Assembly: GCA_017163975.1 (NCBI GenBank)
Contig: JAFFSR010000249.1
Location: 5,748,001-5,812,000, forward strand
DNA: 64,000 bases
Direction of reading: 5' to 3'
From: Anastatus disparis
Taxonomy: Eukaryota; Arthropoda; Insecta; Hymenoptera; Eupelmidae
Shown here in pieces: positions 35,599 through 46,502 of this stretch. Each line of letters opens with the position of its first letter. Position 1 is the first letter of the stretch. The translations under genes were made by a program, and so were the position numbers. The notes beneath the pieces were generated by a model, which was not told where the DNA came from, searched no databases, and saw only the letters and a list, made by a program, of their open reading frames with translations.

Positions 35599-35889
35599 CA
35601 CTGAAAAGACGTAGGGACCGCTACAGTCACCCACCTGACCGTAGTTACGCCGAATCCTACAGCCTGTATAGTTTGTGAAATCGGGACCGTAGCGGCGCCG
35701 GCCCGCGCCTTGAGAGCGCCGCAAACGACCTCTTGCGGCGCTAGTTACCGCGTCTATCACACGGCTTATTAGGAGCTGCTACAAAACGGGACCACTCGAG
35801 CGCCGGTCTTGCTCCGTAATGGATTGAAAGAGGGAGCGCCGTTACGGATATACCAGTGTGGCGGGGAGAGCACCGATGTCTTTTCAGTG
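35599..35889. mobile_element. 291-bp GC-rich element with CACTG ends in Gypsy-1 integrase
   Basis: Twelve-base perfect inverted ends CACTGAAAAGAC / GTCTTTTCAGTG are flanked by CA on both sides. Removing the element and one CA rejoins the integrase zinc region in frame. The inside is far richer in G and C than anything else in the window (GGCGCCGGCCCGCGC). CACT-type ends and a 2-bp target suggest a CMC-superfamily MITE, and a captured GC-rich host segment is possible. Confidence 0.8.
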
Positions 35890-36380
35890 CAACAATATTT
35901 ACGAAGTTGAAACAAAGTTTTATCATAAGCCCAATGAGCTTCGCTATGGGCTCTTGCTATTAATGTTTTTCTAGTCTTTTCACAATCCACATGAGTCTGT
36001 GCTAGACTCTTAATTCGTATTTTTCTTGGAAAACGAGTAAGTTTTGATAATAAATCTTGAGCCGAAGCGTCGTCAAAATTTCTTAATTCTATAATTTCTC
36101 CTTTATAATTAGGGTAATGATTACGTAAATAATTTATTGGTGATCGTATTAAATCTTCATTTGGAGTTAGTATAATGTCTCCTTTACATAGCTGTTTTAT
36201 TTCTATCTTTCCATATTTAGGTTCCTTTTCTGTCCGAAAATATACAAGTGTAATTTCTTTTATACCGCTCTTGGCTGCTATGGCCTTTAAATGATTTGTA
36301 GCATCGAAGAATTTTTTTCTGTTAAAACCTCTGAGCTCCAATATTTGTCCTGCTGTGTATTTAGACAATATTTCCTTTAA

Positions 36381-36761
36381 CAGGAGGTCACGTATCTCTG
36401 TCCTTTTCTAATCAAAGAAATTATTTTTTTACAAAAACTAATAACTTTAGCAAAAAATGAAGAGAAAGCCGCATCTTGTATCGAAAAAAGCAATATTTTC
36501 TTTGATGAGAAAGAATTAATTTTATTGCTTCCTTTTCAAGAAAACCTTGAAAAACTTAAATCATAGAGGTTAGGTTGAACAATTTGGTTTTTCAAGGTTT
36601 TCTTGAGAATGAAGCAATAAAATTAATTTTTTCTTATCAAAGAAATTATTGCTTTTTTTGATACGAGATGCGGCTTTCTCTTCATTTTTTGCTAAAGTTA
36701 TTAATTTTTGTAAAAAACTCAATGCTTTGCTTAGAAAAGGACAGAGATACGTGACCTCCTC
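36381..36761. mobile_element. 381-bp TTAA-target MITE, copy B, in Gypsy-1 pol
   Basis: TTAA lies on both sides (36377-36380, 36762-36765). The ends AGGAGGTCACGTATCTCTG and its complement, the arm layout and the exact length match the copy at 2393-2773, with many base differences between copies. It separates RNase H from integrase. Confidence 0.93.
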
Positions 36762-38923
36762 TTAAAACTTGTTTTATGTCCTGATCATCAGTATTGTTGT
36801 ATATTATGTCACCTTCTATAGCATTAACGTACTTTATTCGTGGGTTTTCTCTTTTTGCTACAAATGCTCGGCTAAGAGCATCGGCATTAGTATTTAATTT
36901 ACCCTTTTTATATTCTACTATAGGTTGAAAATCTGTAATTTTTAATAAAAGTTTAGAAATTCTAGATCCGATTTCTGGTGATTTTGATTTGATGAGACCT
37001 GCTAATGGTGCATGATCTGTTATTAAAATGAAAGGTTTCCCATATAGAAAATGTCTAAAATGACGCATTGCCCATACTGCTGCTAATAATTCCTTTTCGG
37101 TAGTCGAATAATTCTTTTCAGCTTGATTGAGTGTTCTTGAAGCATAGGCACAAGGTAAATCTTTTCCTTTCTTGTAATCACCTTGACTAAGAATTGCACC
37201 AAGTCCTTCATTACTCGCATCTGTTGTCAATATGAACATCTCCTCTAAATTAGGGTATTTTAATATCGGTGATGATGTTAATTTTTGCTTTAATATTTCA
37301 AAAGCATTTTTGCATTTATCGTAAAAATTAAACGTGACATTTTTACTCATTAGTTAATTAAGAGGTGTTGTGATTTTACCGTAATTTTTAATAAATTTCC
37401 TATAGTATCCGCATAATCCTAGAAATTGTCTGATTTCCTTTTGATTGGAAGGTTGTTTATAATTTCTTATACATTCTAATTTGTTTGGATTAAGATATAC
37501 TCCTTTTTCTGTTATGAGATGTCCTAAATATTCTAATTCTGGTTTTACATATTCACATTTATCAGGCTGCAACTTTGGGCCTGCAGTTCTAAGACGATCA
37601 ATAATATCTGTAAGTTCTTTAGATGTTCTTCAAAGGTTTTTGAGTATACTATAATGTCATCTAGGTATACGAAACATATAGTGCCTATTAGTCCTTGTAA
37701 TTTTAAATTCATTATTCTTTGAAATGTTGCAGGTGCGTTTTTAAGGCCCATTGGCATTTGTTTAAATTCCCAATGCCCTTCATGAGTAGAAAATGCAGTA
37801 CGCTCTCTGTGTTCTGAAAAAACCGGTACTTAATAAAAGCCCGAGGCTAAGTCAAATGCAGAGAAGTATCTCATACCTCCCAATTGGTCAAGAATTTCAT
37901 TTATTGATGGCAATGGGTAATTGTCTTGAAGTGTGTATTCATTTAATTTCCTAAAATCTATTACAACTCTATATTTTTGTATTTCTGATGCATCCATTTT
38001 CTTTGGAACACACCAAACAGGTGATACAAAAGGCAAATTTGACTTTGTTATAATACCTTCATTTTCAAATTTTTCTATTTGTCTGTCTATTTCCTTATGT
38101 AAAGATAATGGGTGTCGATATAATTTTGAAACAACTGGTTGATTTACTGTTAAATCTATACGATGATACATATTCTTGAGCGATGGTGCATTATCTCCTT
38201 CTAATTGAAAAATATCATTGTATTCTTTAACTAATGTTTGTATTGCTAATGCCTGTTCTCTTGGCAAATGCGATGTGCGTGTATTATCTATAATAAGTTT
38301 ATCACGATGATATTTTTCTGTCATGAACGTTTGTTTATTACATACTTGTTTCTGTATGAAAATTGTTTCATAAACATTTTGTTTTTGTTCTTGAAATTCT
38401 TCTATCTCTATTTCAGTATCTATTTTCATTTCCTTTACTGACTCATTAACGATGTTGAGTGTTGTACTTTTATTTTGTACTGTATATATTGCTGGTGTTA
38501 TTATATTTTTCGGATCGGTTATTATGTACTCTCCATCTGGTATATCTATATCTATTTTTATAAGATTGATTCCTTGATTTACATAAACAGGTTTTTCATT
38601 GAATGTGAATTGTAAAAGGTTGTCTTGTGCATCAAAAATTTTTATATTTTGTTTTTCTGTATCAATTAATGCTTTATAATGTTGTAGCCATCCTCGGCCC
38701 AATAACCCATCGGCATCGAGAGGTATTTTATTGCTTGCAACATGATGTATAAAGTCCTTTCCAAAAACATTCAATTTACATTTGCCAAGCATTGTGTGAT
38801 CTCCGTTAACTATCTGTATTGTTTGTCTCTCTTCTGGTTTTTGTCTTATAGGATTGCAGGTATTAAGATCCAACACTTTGTCTTTAATGAATGTTATGCC
38901 TGCTCCTGTGTCCACTAAGAATT

Positions 38924-40237
38924 TTAATAATTTTCCTCCTGTTCCTGAGGGTCGCATCCAGAGATGCCAGTGCTTTCCATCTGTTGGAAAGATTGCGTTT
39001 GGTAATCCTGGTCTTCCCAATAATTCTGACGATCGGGTGGGGTCTTCGACCATGGTGCCATAGGTTTATCCTCTTTTTTATCTGATCGATAATTTTCTTG
39101 TCGATCTCGTGAAAAACTTCTATCACGTGTGTAATTTTTATCCGGTGTTGAATGTTTCTCACGATTTCTTGAATCATATCTAGAATGACTCCTATCTCTT
39201 GAATGTTTTTCATATCTATCTCTTCTGGATCTCTCCTCATGTTTATTATAATTTCTATTTCGAAGTTCTTCATCTTCCTTTCGGAGTTTTTCTTCGTATA
39301 AGGCTTGTTGATACGCTATCGGTAAAGTGTGTGGTCGATTTTGTTGTACGGCTAAATGTAAGCCTTCTGGATACAATCCTCTTATAAATTTTGAAATCGC
39401 GTTTTTATTTTCATAATTCCGGTGCATATCTCTAAAATCGTCATTTAAACCATCTATCGAAATCTGTATTCGACGATTTATGTTATTATATCTTTGTATA
39501 TAATCCGCCACCTTTTCATTTGTTCTCTGTCTCATAGAGTTACGCATTTCAGCTAATTGATCGTATTCAAGTTCTAGTTTTCCAAAGTGTGTGTTTAAAC
39601 ATTCTTTGAGTTGCACTGCCGTAGTCACTTGATTTCTTTCAACTACTTCTTGTGCTTTTCCTTTTAGCTTAACTGCTATTACCTTCCGTATAAGCGCTGA
39701 TATTTCCTGCTCAAAGCTAAGTTGTCGAGAGGCGCGAATGATTTGATCAATAAATGCGCTAACATCTGTTGATCCATCATACTCCCTTATCTCTGTTAAG
39801 TGTTCACGTATTAATAAATGATGTTCTCTCTTTAATCCCGGGAGAACATTTAGTCTAGGGTTGTTGTCTCTAACTGCAGGTGGTATACTTGGGATTGGTG
39901 GTGGATTTTTATTTTCTGTCATCTGTGTATTTAAAATTTGTAATTGCTCTGTCAAAAATATTAGTTGCTTTTCTAATGCGTCGGCCTTTTCCTTTTGACG
40001 TTGCAATTCTTGCACTACATTTTGTTCGTCTTGATCGCATTGCGTTATGTCTTCATTGGATTTAAATTTCTTTAGTAAACTGTCTATCTTACTGGGTTTT
40101 AAATTTATTTTAAATTTATGAAGGCCGTCTGTAGTGTCGTAGAAATTGTTAGAAACGTCAGAAAGGGAAGAAGGTGATCGTGGGGTATTTTCCGATCTTA
40201 CACTATCGTTATCGTCTTCACGATAATCACAACACAT
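38924..40237 (-). CDS. gag: Gypsy-1 gag
   Basis: A 437-residue open frame, intact. It has an N-terminal acidic/Ser-rich region, a coiled coil near residues 75-105 (QELQRQKEKADALEKQLIFL), a retrotransposon-gag capsid-like core around residues 130-300 (YDGSTDVSAFIDQIIRAS, then LKECLNTHFGKLE), and a strongly basic Arg/Ser/Asp-rich tail (RDRSHSRYDSRNREKHS). No CCHC zinc knuckle is present; the basic tail probably binds RNA instead. It overlaps pol by about 130 bases, with pol in the -1 frame, as usual for gypsy elements. The start is the first ATG in frame. Confidence 0.9.
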   Translation of the reverse strand: MCCDYREDDNDSVRSENTPRSPSSLSDVSNNFYDTTDGLHKFKINLKPSKIDSLLKKFKSNEDITQCDQDEQNVVQELQRQKEKADALEKQLIFLTEQLQILNTQMTENKNPPPIPSIPPAVRDNNPRLNVLPGLKREHHLLIREHLTEIREYDGSTDVSAFIDQIIRASRQLSFEQEISALIRKVIAVKLKGKAQEVVERNQVTTAVQLKECLNTHFGKLELEYDQLAEMRNSMRQRTNEKVADYIQRYNNINRRIQISIDGLNDDFRDMHRNYENKNAISKFIRGLYPEGLHLAVQQNRPHTLPIAYQQALYEEKLRKEDEELRNRNYNKHEERSRRDRYEKHSRDRSHSRYDSRNREKHSTPDKNYTRDRSFSRDRQENYRSDKKEDKPMAPWSKTPPDRQNYWEDQDYQTQSFQQMESTGISGCDPQEQEENY

Positions 40238-40814
40238 ACGCGGGTGATGTTCCTATGTGTCAACCTCTCAAGCGTGTGTGCTCCAGCTTGAGACGTTGTA
40301 TGTCTTATAAATAACTTATAAAAAAATGAATGTTACAGAAAGTTAGACACGCCTTTATTTTTCGGCTTGTCCCGCTGTGTGCTTAAAATTATTGTACGAC
40401 TTACTTGAAGGTTTTTAAGAGATGATGTTTTTGGAGATCTGGTTGGCTGCGTCTCTTTAACCGCTGGCGGTGCAGAAGTCCTCTTTTATTGTCTAGATGA
40501 TCCTCTCTTTATCCCTGGGGATGCAGACGTAGCTTGATGAACCCTTCAACTACTGGTAGTCAACTCCTGAGAGTGTGGGCTATTGTTACCAGATTAAAGA
40601 TAAGTTTTCTTGATTTTTAAAACTCTCTGTTTCCTCCTCAGAGAAGATATCCTGAGATATCGAAGTTTTGTTTAATTGTCTTTTATCACTTGGCTTCTTT
40701 TAATTTTTAAAGTCCTCCGTTTTCTCCTGAGAGAAAATATTTTAAGAAATCGGAGTTTTATTTAATCACTTTTATCACTTGGCTTCACTATCCTCTTACG
40801 CTGCCACCAATTTA

Positions 40815-41419
40815 TGTTAACCGTTAGAGCTGTATTTATTAATTTGTAAAGTTTAATTTATTAAACTTTATTTAATAAACTTGATTTATTAATTTTATAA
40901 ATTTTTAATTATTATTATAACTTATTTTTGTAATTTAGGACGTTGGTTCTTTAGGATAGGTATCCAAGAATAAAAGAATATTTATTTATATATATATGTG
41001 TTGAATTGAACTTATCTTTATTTCTCCTTCTTAACCTTTAGTACAATAATTTTAGGCGAAGCGTAGCCTTAGACGGTAAGTATGAAATTAAGCTGGCGAG
41101 CTAAAGACTCTTGGGTTTTTATACTATGGGTAAAATACAGTTGCATTCTTTCGTATGTATGATATTATTGATACTTTTATAATTTCGGGGAAAAGATTGA
41201 TTGAAATTTGCATGTGATGCAGTTTAGAGTTCGATCGCCTCTTGTGCGTCGCATTTTTGTGTGTCGCATTCTCGCGAATGTATAACGTTATTGTTTGCTA
41301 TCGCAGTCTCAAGGTAGAAGACTTGACATATGATGCTTACGGAGTTCAATCACCCTTGAGTGAAATGTGCAAGATGAATATAAGTATAAATGTGTTATGA
41401 ATGTTTGTCTTTGTTTACA
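40815..41419 (-). repeat. Gypsy-1 5' LTR
   Basis: It is the 5' LTR in element orientation and should carry the promoter. Differences from the 3' copy include single-base changes and a two-base indel near GAATGTATAACG. Confidence 0.95.
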
Positions 41420-42319
41420 ACAGTACAATGTAGCTGATAGTGAATTAGTTAATAAGGGTATAACAAAGACTTTTCGGTCAATAGGAGCGTTCAGTGTTAT
41501 GATGTTTTTAACAATGGTGGTGATAATGTAATTGAGAATTTAGTTATTAATAGTGAGGTGGGTGACGTGATCAGTGATTTAGAAGAAGATGCGGCAATAT
41601 CAGTTGATGCTGCTTATTTGCCTGTTTTGTCACCTGTTTCGTCACCTTCCACTGCTGACGCTTCACTTATGTATTTTTTGGTCACCAGCTCGGTAGGAGT
41701 AATTAAAGGGTTGGTGGGTTCCAACGGAAGTGTAAGGATTAAGAACAAACCTTTAACGAATCGTTTGGAGATAAAGCTGAAAGATAATCCTTTAGGTGCA
41801 GTCGAAAAGCAGGAAAAGGGTAAGCGGAAGGCAGAATTATCCGACGAGGGGTTAGCGAGGAGGAGGGAAACTACCAAACTGGGGATGAGGCGACTTCGGG
41901 AGCGGCAGCGCTCAGCGCATTCTAAACCCAATCCTCTCGCCTTAGGAAAAGATGTTCCTTCAGTGAACTTTGGCGGCGTTTGTTCTGAGTGCTCAATGGT
42001 GATTTTGGTTTCCGATCCGGTGGTGCAGTGCAAGTGCGGCGTGTACGCGGGTACGGCGTGTGTGAAGATTTTACCCCAAGTTTGTCAGGCCTATCGTCGG
42101 AAGGGTGGAAGTTAAGGTGAGATAATGGTTTGTTGTATTAATTTTAAGCGTTGGTTACACTTTGCGGAGATAACTCTGCATCGAGAAAGCAAACTGAGAA
42201 GGAACGTTCAAGGTTCCTGGTTTCATAAATAGTGTCTTCGTTGTTGTTGTCGTGAAAATTTTTGGATGATGGATAAAATATTTAGAAAACTGTAATGTCG
42301 GTATTTCACATTCCCTTAA

Positions 42320-42525
42320 CCCTTTCACTGGCAATGTATCATATATAATAAAAAAAAAGTCGTACCACAACTGGCGATGTATCATATATGATCAAGTTAA
42401 ATAACTGCTGCATTTTTCAATCAATTCATTTCAAATTCAGTGTGTAAGGGTTTTGGGGGTGGCTGATTTTTATTGCCTTACCATTTTTGGCACGTAAAGT
42501 AAAAAAAGCTGCACCAGTAAAAGGG
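42320..42525. mobile_element. 206-bp piggyBac-type MITE
   Basis: TTAA on both sides (42316-42319, 42526-42529) with ends CCCTTTCACTGG and CCAGTAAAAGGG. The CCC start and TTAA target are the piggyBac signature. An internal direct repeat TGTATCATATAT(A/G)AT occurs twice. There is no transposase. It differs from the 381-bp TTAA family. Confidence 0.9.
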
Positions 42526-42544
42526 TTAATAAGTATAATTTTAA

Positions 42545-44097
42545 CCATAGGCTATCTTAACTTTATCCATATGCCTGATTAATTGTTTGCCGTTAGTAGA
42601 TTCAAGAAGCACCTTATTCTTTCGATGAATTTCACGCACTATAAACCAACCGTTATAATATTTATCTAATTTCCCTTTACGAGGTTCTTTCAAGACATGC
42701 ACCTCAGTTCCAATTTCTAAGTTTTGAGGTCGAGCCTTCTTGCCATATTGCTGTTTGCTTTTGTTTTTGATTATATAAGGTTATTCCTAGCTACTTCTCG
42801 TAAATCTCTCAAACATTTGATTAGATCGCACGAATAATCATTATATGTTTCTATGTTAAATTCATCTGGCGTTACCGCTGGGGTTCGTGCAATTTTTTCA
42901 AATATGAGTTCAAAGAAAGTACAACCAATTGAAGAATGAACCGATCTATTGCATTCAAACATAGAATATTTTTATTTTGTCCCAGTCCTGTTTATCAGTT
43001 CGGGTGCGCAAGTAATTGGCGAGTATGGCACGACTGCGCTCTAGAGAACCGTTGGAAGATGGGTGTAAGGGCGTTGTTGATACTAAGTTGATACCGAAGA
43101 ATTTCGCTAGATTCTGAAGTAATTTACTTTTAAAACTTCTATGGTTATCTGACAATATCACCATAGGGAAACTAAATTGTACGATTAAGTTCCTTGCTAT
43201 GGCATCTGCTATGGTTGTTGCCAATAAATTAGGCATTTGGACCGCGTCCCAGTATTTTGATACTGTACACTTCATAGTGAGTATGTATTTATTACGGGAG
43301 ATGGTAATTCGTAGTGGTCCTACAGTGTCTATGGCTATCTCATAGAAAGGTTTAGAAGGGGTACCAGTGATGATCATTGGTTCTCTGGTTCAGATCCAAA
43401 CTAATTTTTGTTCTTGACAAATGTGACAATTTCTTACGTAATCTTGTACTTATCTTTTCATTCCTTTCCAATAATATCGTTTTCTCATTCTTCGATAGGT
43501 TTTTCCCATGTCTCGGTGTCCGCCGAATAAACTAGCATGACACTTAGTTATAATATCTTCTCTAGCTTCTGGTGGTGGCAGTTTGTTTATTCCTAAACAT
43601 ACTATTAGGGTGACTTCTAAGTGTCGGAGGCAGTTTGAAAGGAGTAATAGTAGTTCGTTCTGTGGTATTTTGTCCGTGATTTCTCCCCTTTTTGCTATTC
43701 TAAAAGATTTTATTTTATTTTTTTTTAATTCTTCGCTTAGTGTTTCGATACAATTCCTTAAGTCAAATGGTTTAATTTTGTCCCTATAGTTCTCTGTGAC
43801 TACTAGGCTAAATATATATCTTTTTCGAAATTTAGTTATTAATACATCTCCTACTTCAGATCCTATTTTCTGCAAGTTCTTTTTGATTATAGCTTGTATT
43901 TCGTACAAAAGTTGGTTGTTTTCTGAGTCCATGTATAGATCAGCTGATATGAGGTGAACTAAATTATCTTTTGTAAAGGTTAAGCATTCTCGAGTGGTAA
44001 GGATTTTTATTTTCCTATATCTATTATAATATGGTTGTAGTGCTTCACTAGATTCCTCTTCGTTTTTATGAGTCATAGGGATATAGGTATTGTCCAT
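42545..44097 (-). pseudogene. Gypsy-2 integrase
   Basis: The zinc-binding domain (CHASLFGGHRDMGKTYRRMR near 43480-43530) is preceded by about 170 residues of tether. The DDE core follows with AIDTVGPL, VILSDNHRSF and NGSLERSRA in a second frame, then a third frame with NRSVHSSIGCTFFELIF. The C-terminal GTEVHVLKEPRKGKLDKYY-like domain is near 42640-42720. At least three stops or frame changes separate these parts. The normal role is insertion of retrotransposon cDNA into DNA; this copy is inactive. Confidence 0.88.
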
Positions 44098-44515
44098 TAC
44101 TTTGTCAATTGGTAATTCAAATGATTTAACGGCGTGTTTGTATGATAGGGTATTGGGATGGCTATCTAAGGTTTGTTTTGGTGTTTTGGAATCCTTTTCT
44201 ACTGAAATTTCTGATGTTATTACATCTCTTTCTGATTCTAGTTCCTTAATCGTAGATAACTTGTTCCAATTTATCGAGACTTTATTTTGTGACGTAAAGG
44301 GGGTTGAGCGTACTCTGTTTCTTTTATGTTGTGATTCTAGGGGTGTGGTAATTTTAGAAGTTTTAAAAGATTCGGTAGATGAGATTCTGGTTCAAGACAT
44401 TTTGGCTTGATTTTTTTGTTGGTGTTTTGAGATTGTTCCCGTCTTTGTTACGTTCTATCTCTTCCTTACTTTCGCTTTGATTTAGAGTTGAAAGGTAACA
44501 CGAATCTTACGGTCT

Positions 44516-45379
44516 TCAAAGTCGTGAGGTAAACGGTGTAGACCGGCCCTTCAGACCTCTTATAGGTGACTTATATGATAGTGCTATAGGATTTTTATAA
44601 GTTGGAAGCGGTGTAGCTTTTTCTTTTATATCCTCATTTATCCAGAGTGTATCTTTATCCTTGGATACTTCTTCTTTAGTTTTATTAGTTGGTGAATTAG
44701 GGAGAGATTTGACTTTCCAAGAATCAGGAAATACTCTCCCTTGTCCGCCTTCCCAATCTATCGTGCTACTGTCACTAGATTCATTGCATTTTTCTGTTTC
44801 TATTTTTCCTTCTCCCTCAGGATCCTTGTCCAGGTTTCTGAGATGGGAATTCATTGAGAAGTAAGAGTGTCTTAATTCTTCTAAGAATTTTTTTGTTATT
44901 CCTGGTCTAAAGGTAGTTGATTCAAGTTCTTTTGTTATATCCTTATAGCTTTTCTGGTATTCTTCGGGTGCTAATGATTTCCTCATTGTTGATTGGAAAC
45001 AAGGGTTCGGCATTTTGTCTTCTGATGAGGAAGATAAGTCCATGGATTGGTGAGCAGCCTCAGTTTTTACTGGTAAATAATTTGAGGTCTTGGGTTCGGC
45101 CGGTTGACATTTATCCATTTTATCTGTTTCTACTGGCAGATTCAAATTGTCATTGCGTGGAACAGTTTCCGACTCTGTTTCGGTATCGGAAGGTTTATTT
45201 TCTTTTTGCAGGAGCAAGGGCATAATCGAGCGATCTTTCAATGGTATGGGTATCATTTCTTCTTCTGAAGTGGCTTGAGATTCCATTTCCATGCTTTCGT
45301 CTTTCTTTTCGAGGTTTGGTGCGATACTGGTCTCCTCTGAAGTACTCAGCGGTTGGTGGTCTGTAGGTGACAGATTCAT
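44516..45379 (-). CDS. Gypsy-2 pol tether, acidic Ser/Glu-rich open segment
   Basis: A 287-residue open stretch between RNase H and integrase, rich in Glu, Ser, Thr and Pro (for example ATSEEEMIPIPLKDRS), with repeated Ser-Ser-Glu/Asp patches and no fold I recognise. Its place and orientation make it part of pol. It is not expected to be a separate gene, although its ATG could be used. Confidence 0.5.
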   Translation of the reverse strand: MNLSPTDHQPLSTSEETSIAPNLEKKDESMEMESQATSEEEMIPIPLKDRSIMPLLLQKENKPSDTETESETVPRNDNLNLPVETDKMDKCQPAEPKTSNYLPVKTEAAHQSMDLSSSSEDKMPNPCFQSTMRKSLAPEEYQKSYKDITKELESTTFRPGITKKFLEELRHSYFSMNSHLRNLDKDPEGEGKIETEKCNESSDSSTIDWEGGQGRVFPDSWKVKSLPNSPTNKTKEEVSKDKDTLWINEDIKEKATPLPTYKNPIALSYKSPIRGLKGRSTPFTSRL

Positions 45380-45572
45380 TTTTTTTCTTCTAAATTGAAC
45401 TCATTTCGCTATAGTACTGCCGTCCAAGTTAGCTTAGTTGCTTGTAAATCCTATTGGTGGTAATAAGGGTGTACTTTTACTTCCTTTCTTGCGTCCTTTT
45501 ATTGGCTTCGGTTTTTCTTGATCTGAAGTATTTACCTTGGTAGTTACTGACTCTTGTCTAGCTAGTGTCGCT

Positions 45573-46502
45573 TTAGTAGCTTAAGGTATTACAGCTCTGA
45601 GTAGAAAAGCCATGACCTTCAAAGGGTCTGGGTATTGATTCTTTATCTGTTATTGATTTATAATCAGAAGTGTCATTGTCTACGGTTACATCGACTAGGT
45701 TTCGAGAGAGCTCGTCTGCGTTAGTGTTTAGACGACCAGGTATGTATATAAATTTATATTGATAGCCTCTAAGTCTGGCTATCCATCTGTTTAACCTACT
45801 CATCGGATCTTTCATACTTTCTATCCAGGTTGGAGGTTCATGATCGCCAAAAATTGTGAAATGACGTCCGTAAAGATAATGTTTAAAGTATAATACGGCA
45901 GATATTACTGCGAGACATTCTTTCTCAGTAGTGGAATAGTTTCGCTCGCTTTTATTAAGGGAGCGTAAAATATAGGCTACTGGTTGACCTTGTCCTGGTT
46001 CACCTTGACTAAGAACCGCGCCTAATGCATAATCTGATGCATCAACCGTTAGAATAAATGGCTTATTGAAATCAGCGGTTATTAAAATTGGTGATTCACA
46101 TAAGGCTTGTTTTAACGTGTCAAAACTCTCTTGTTGATCTATGGTCTATTCAAATTTTGTTTCCTTCTTTATTAAGATATTTAAAGCTTCAAATTTTAAT
46201 GCAAAATCTTTGATGAATTGTCGGTGATAGCCTGCTCGGCCTAGAAATTGTCGCACATTAGCTATAGATTTGGGTTCGGGAAAATTTTTTACTGCATTTA
46301 TTTTCCCTGGATCCGGTTTGATTAGCTTTCTATTTTATGACCCAAGTAAGTGACTTCTTATTTTAGAAATTCACATTTATCAATTTGCAGTATTCGTCCT
46401 GCGTCTGATATTCTGTTAAAAACTTTTAATATTTTTTGCTTATGTTCGTTAAGATCTTTTGTATAAACAATGATATCGTCTAGATAAACTTTTAAATTTT
46501 CC
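45573..46502 (-). pseudogene. Gypsy-2 reverse transcriptase (3' part) and RNase H
   Basis: It starts at [13 protein letters not shown] (YLDD active site), continues through the palm/thumb (ILQIDKCEF, then the GYHRQFIKDF region), and enters RNase H (ILTVDASDYALGAVL, NYSTTEKECLAV) to GRLNTNADELSRN. Several stops break it. Everything upstream of the YLDD block is missing: at 46500 the sequence passes directly into a Tc1-type transposase frame. Confidence 0.85.

Larger units (their letters stand above)
34687..39053 (-). pseudogene. pol: Gypsy-1 pol, interrupted
   Basis: Aspartic protease (LVDTGAGITFI) is followed by reverse transcriptase ([28 protein letters not shown]), RNase H (TTDASNEGLGAILSQG, ITDHAPLAGL), then integrase with an N-terminal zinc-binding region and a DDE core (WYIDHAE, IISDNAATF, NGIVERL) with a C-terminal basic domain. 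Breaks are: an in-frame TAA directly after DLASGFY, a frame change just after the YLDD block (about 37620), a TAA at about 37351, the 381-bp TTAA element at 36381-36761 between RNase H and integrase, and the 291-bp element at 35599-35889 inside the integrase N-terminal zinc region. The parts between the breaks stay well conserved, which agrees with recent arrival. Confidence 0.93.
32238..41419 (-). mobile_element. Gypsy-1: full-length Ty3/gypsy element with env
   Basis: Two LTRs of about 605 bp (32238-32846, 40815-41419) start TGTTAACCGTTAG and end TTTGTTTACA, with ACAG duplicated outside. They differ at only a handful of bases plus a (TA)n length change, so the insertion is recent. On the minus strand the order is LTR, gag, pol (protease, reverse transcriptase, RNase H, integrase), env, LTR. 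TGGTGGCAGCG five bases inside the 5' LTR is a candidate primer-binding site; AAGGAAGGG next to the 3' LTR is the polypurine tract. Two DNA elements (35599-35889, 36381-36761) have landed in pol, so it cannot move by itself. Confidence 0.95.
31995..42115 (+). pseudogene. Unrecognised ORF split by Gypsy-1
   Basis: The first part, from ATG 31995 (MSGRDNIVDSLL), runs to 32237 with one in-frame TGA at 32055. It includes two tandem 26-residue units of the form VGTQVEP..VxVQTDIE. Gypsy-1 then intervenes with a 4-bp ACAG duplication. The frame resumes at 41420, shifts once near 41500, and continues to a stop at 42113-42115. The second part is acidic, then Lys/Arg-rich (KGKRKAELSDEGLARRRE), and ends in a Cys cluster (CSEC, CKC, then two more Cys) resembling a small zinc-binding or PHD-like fold. 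I do not recognise the family. An ORF1/gag-like protein of another retroelement is possible from the basic and zinc-binding layout; a host gene is not excluded. Confidence 0.5.
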
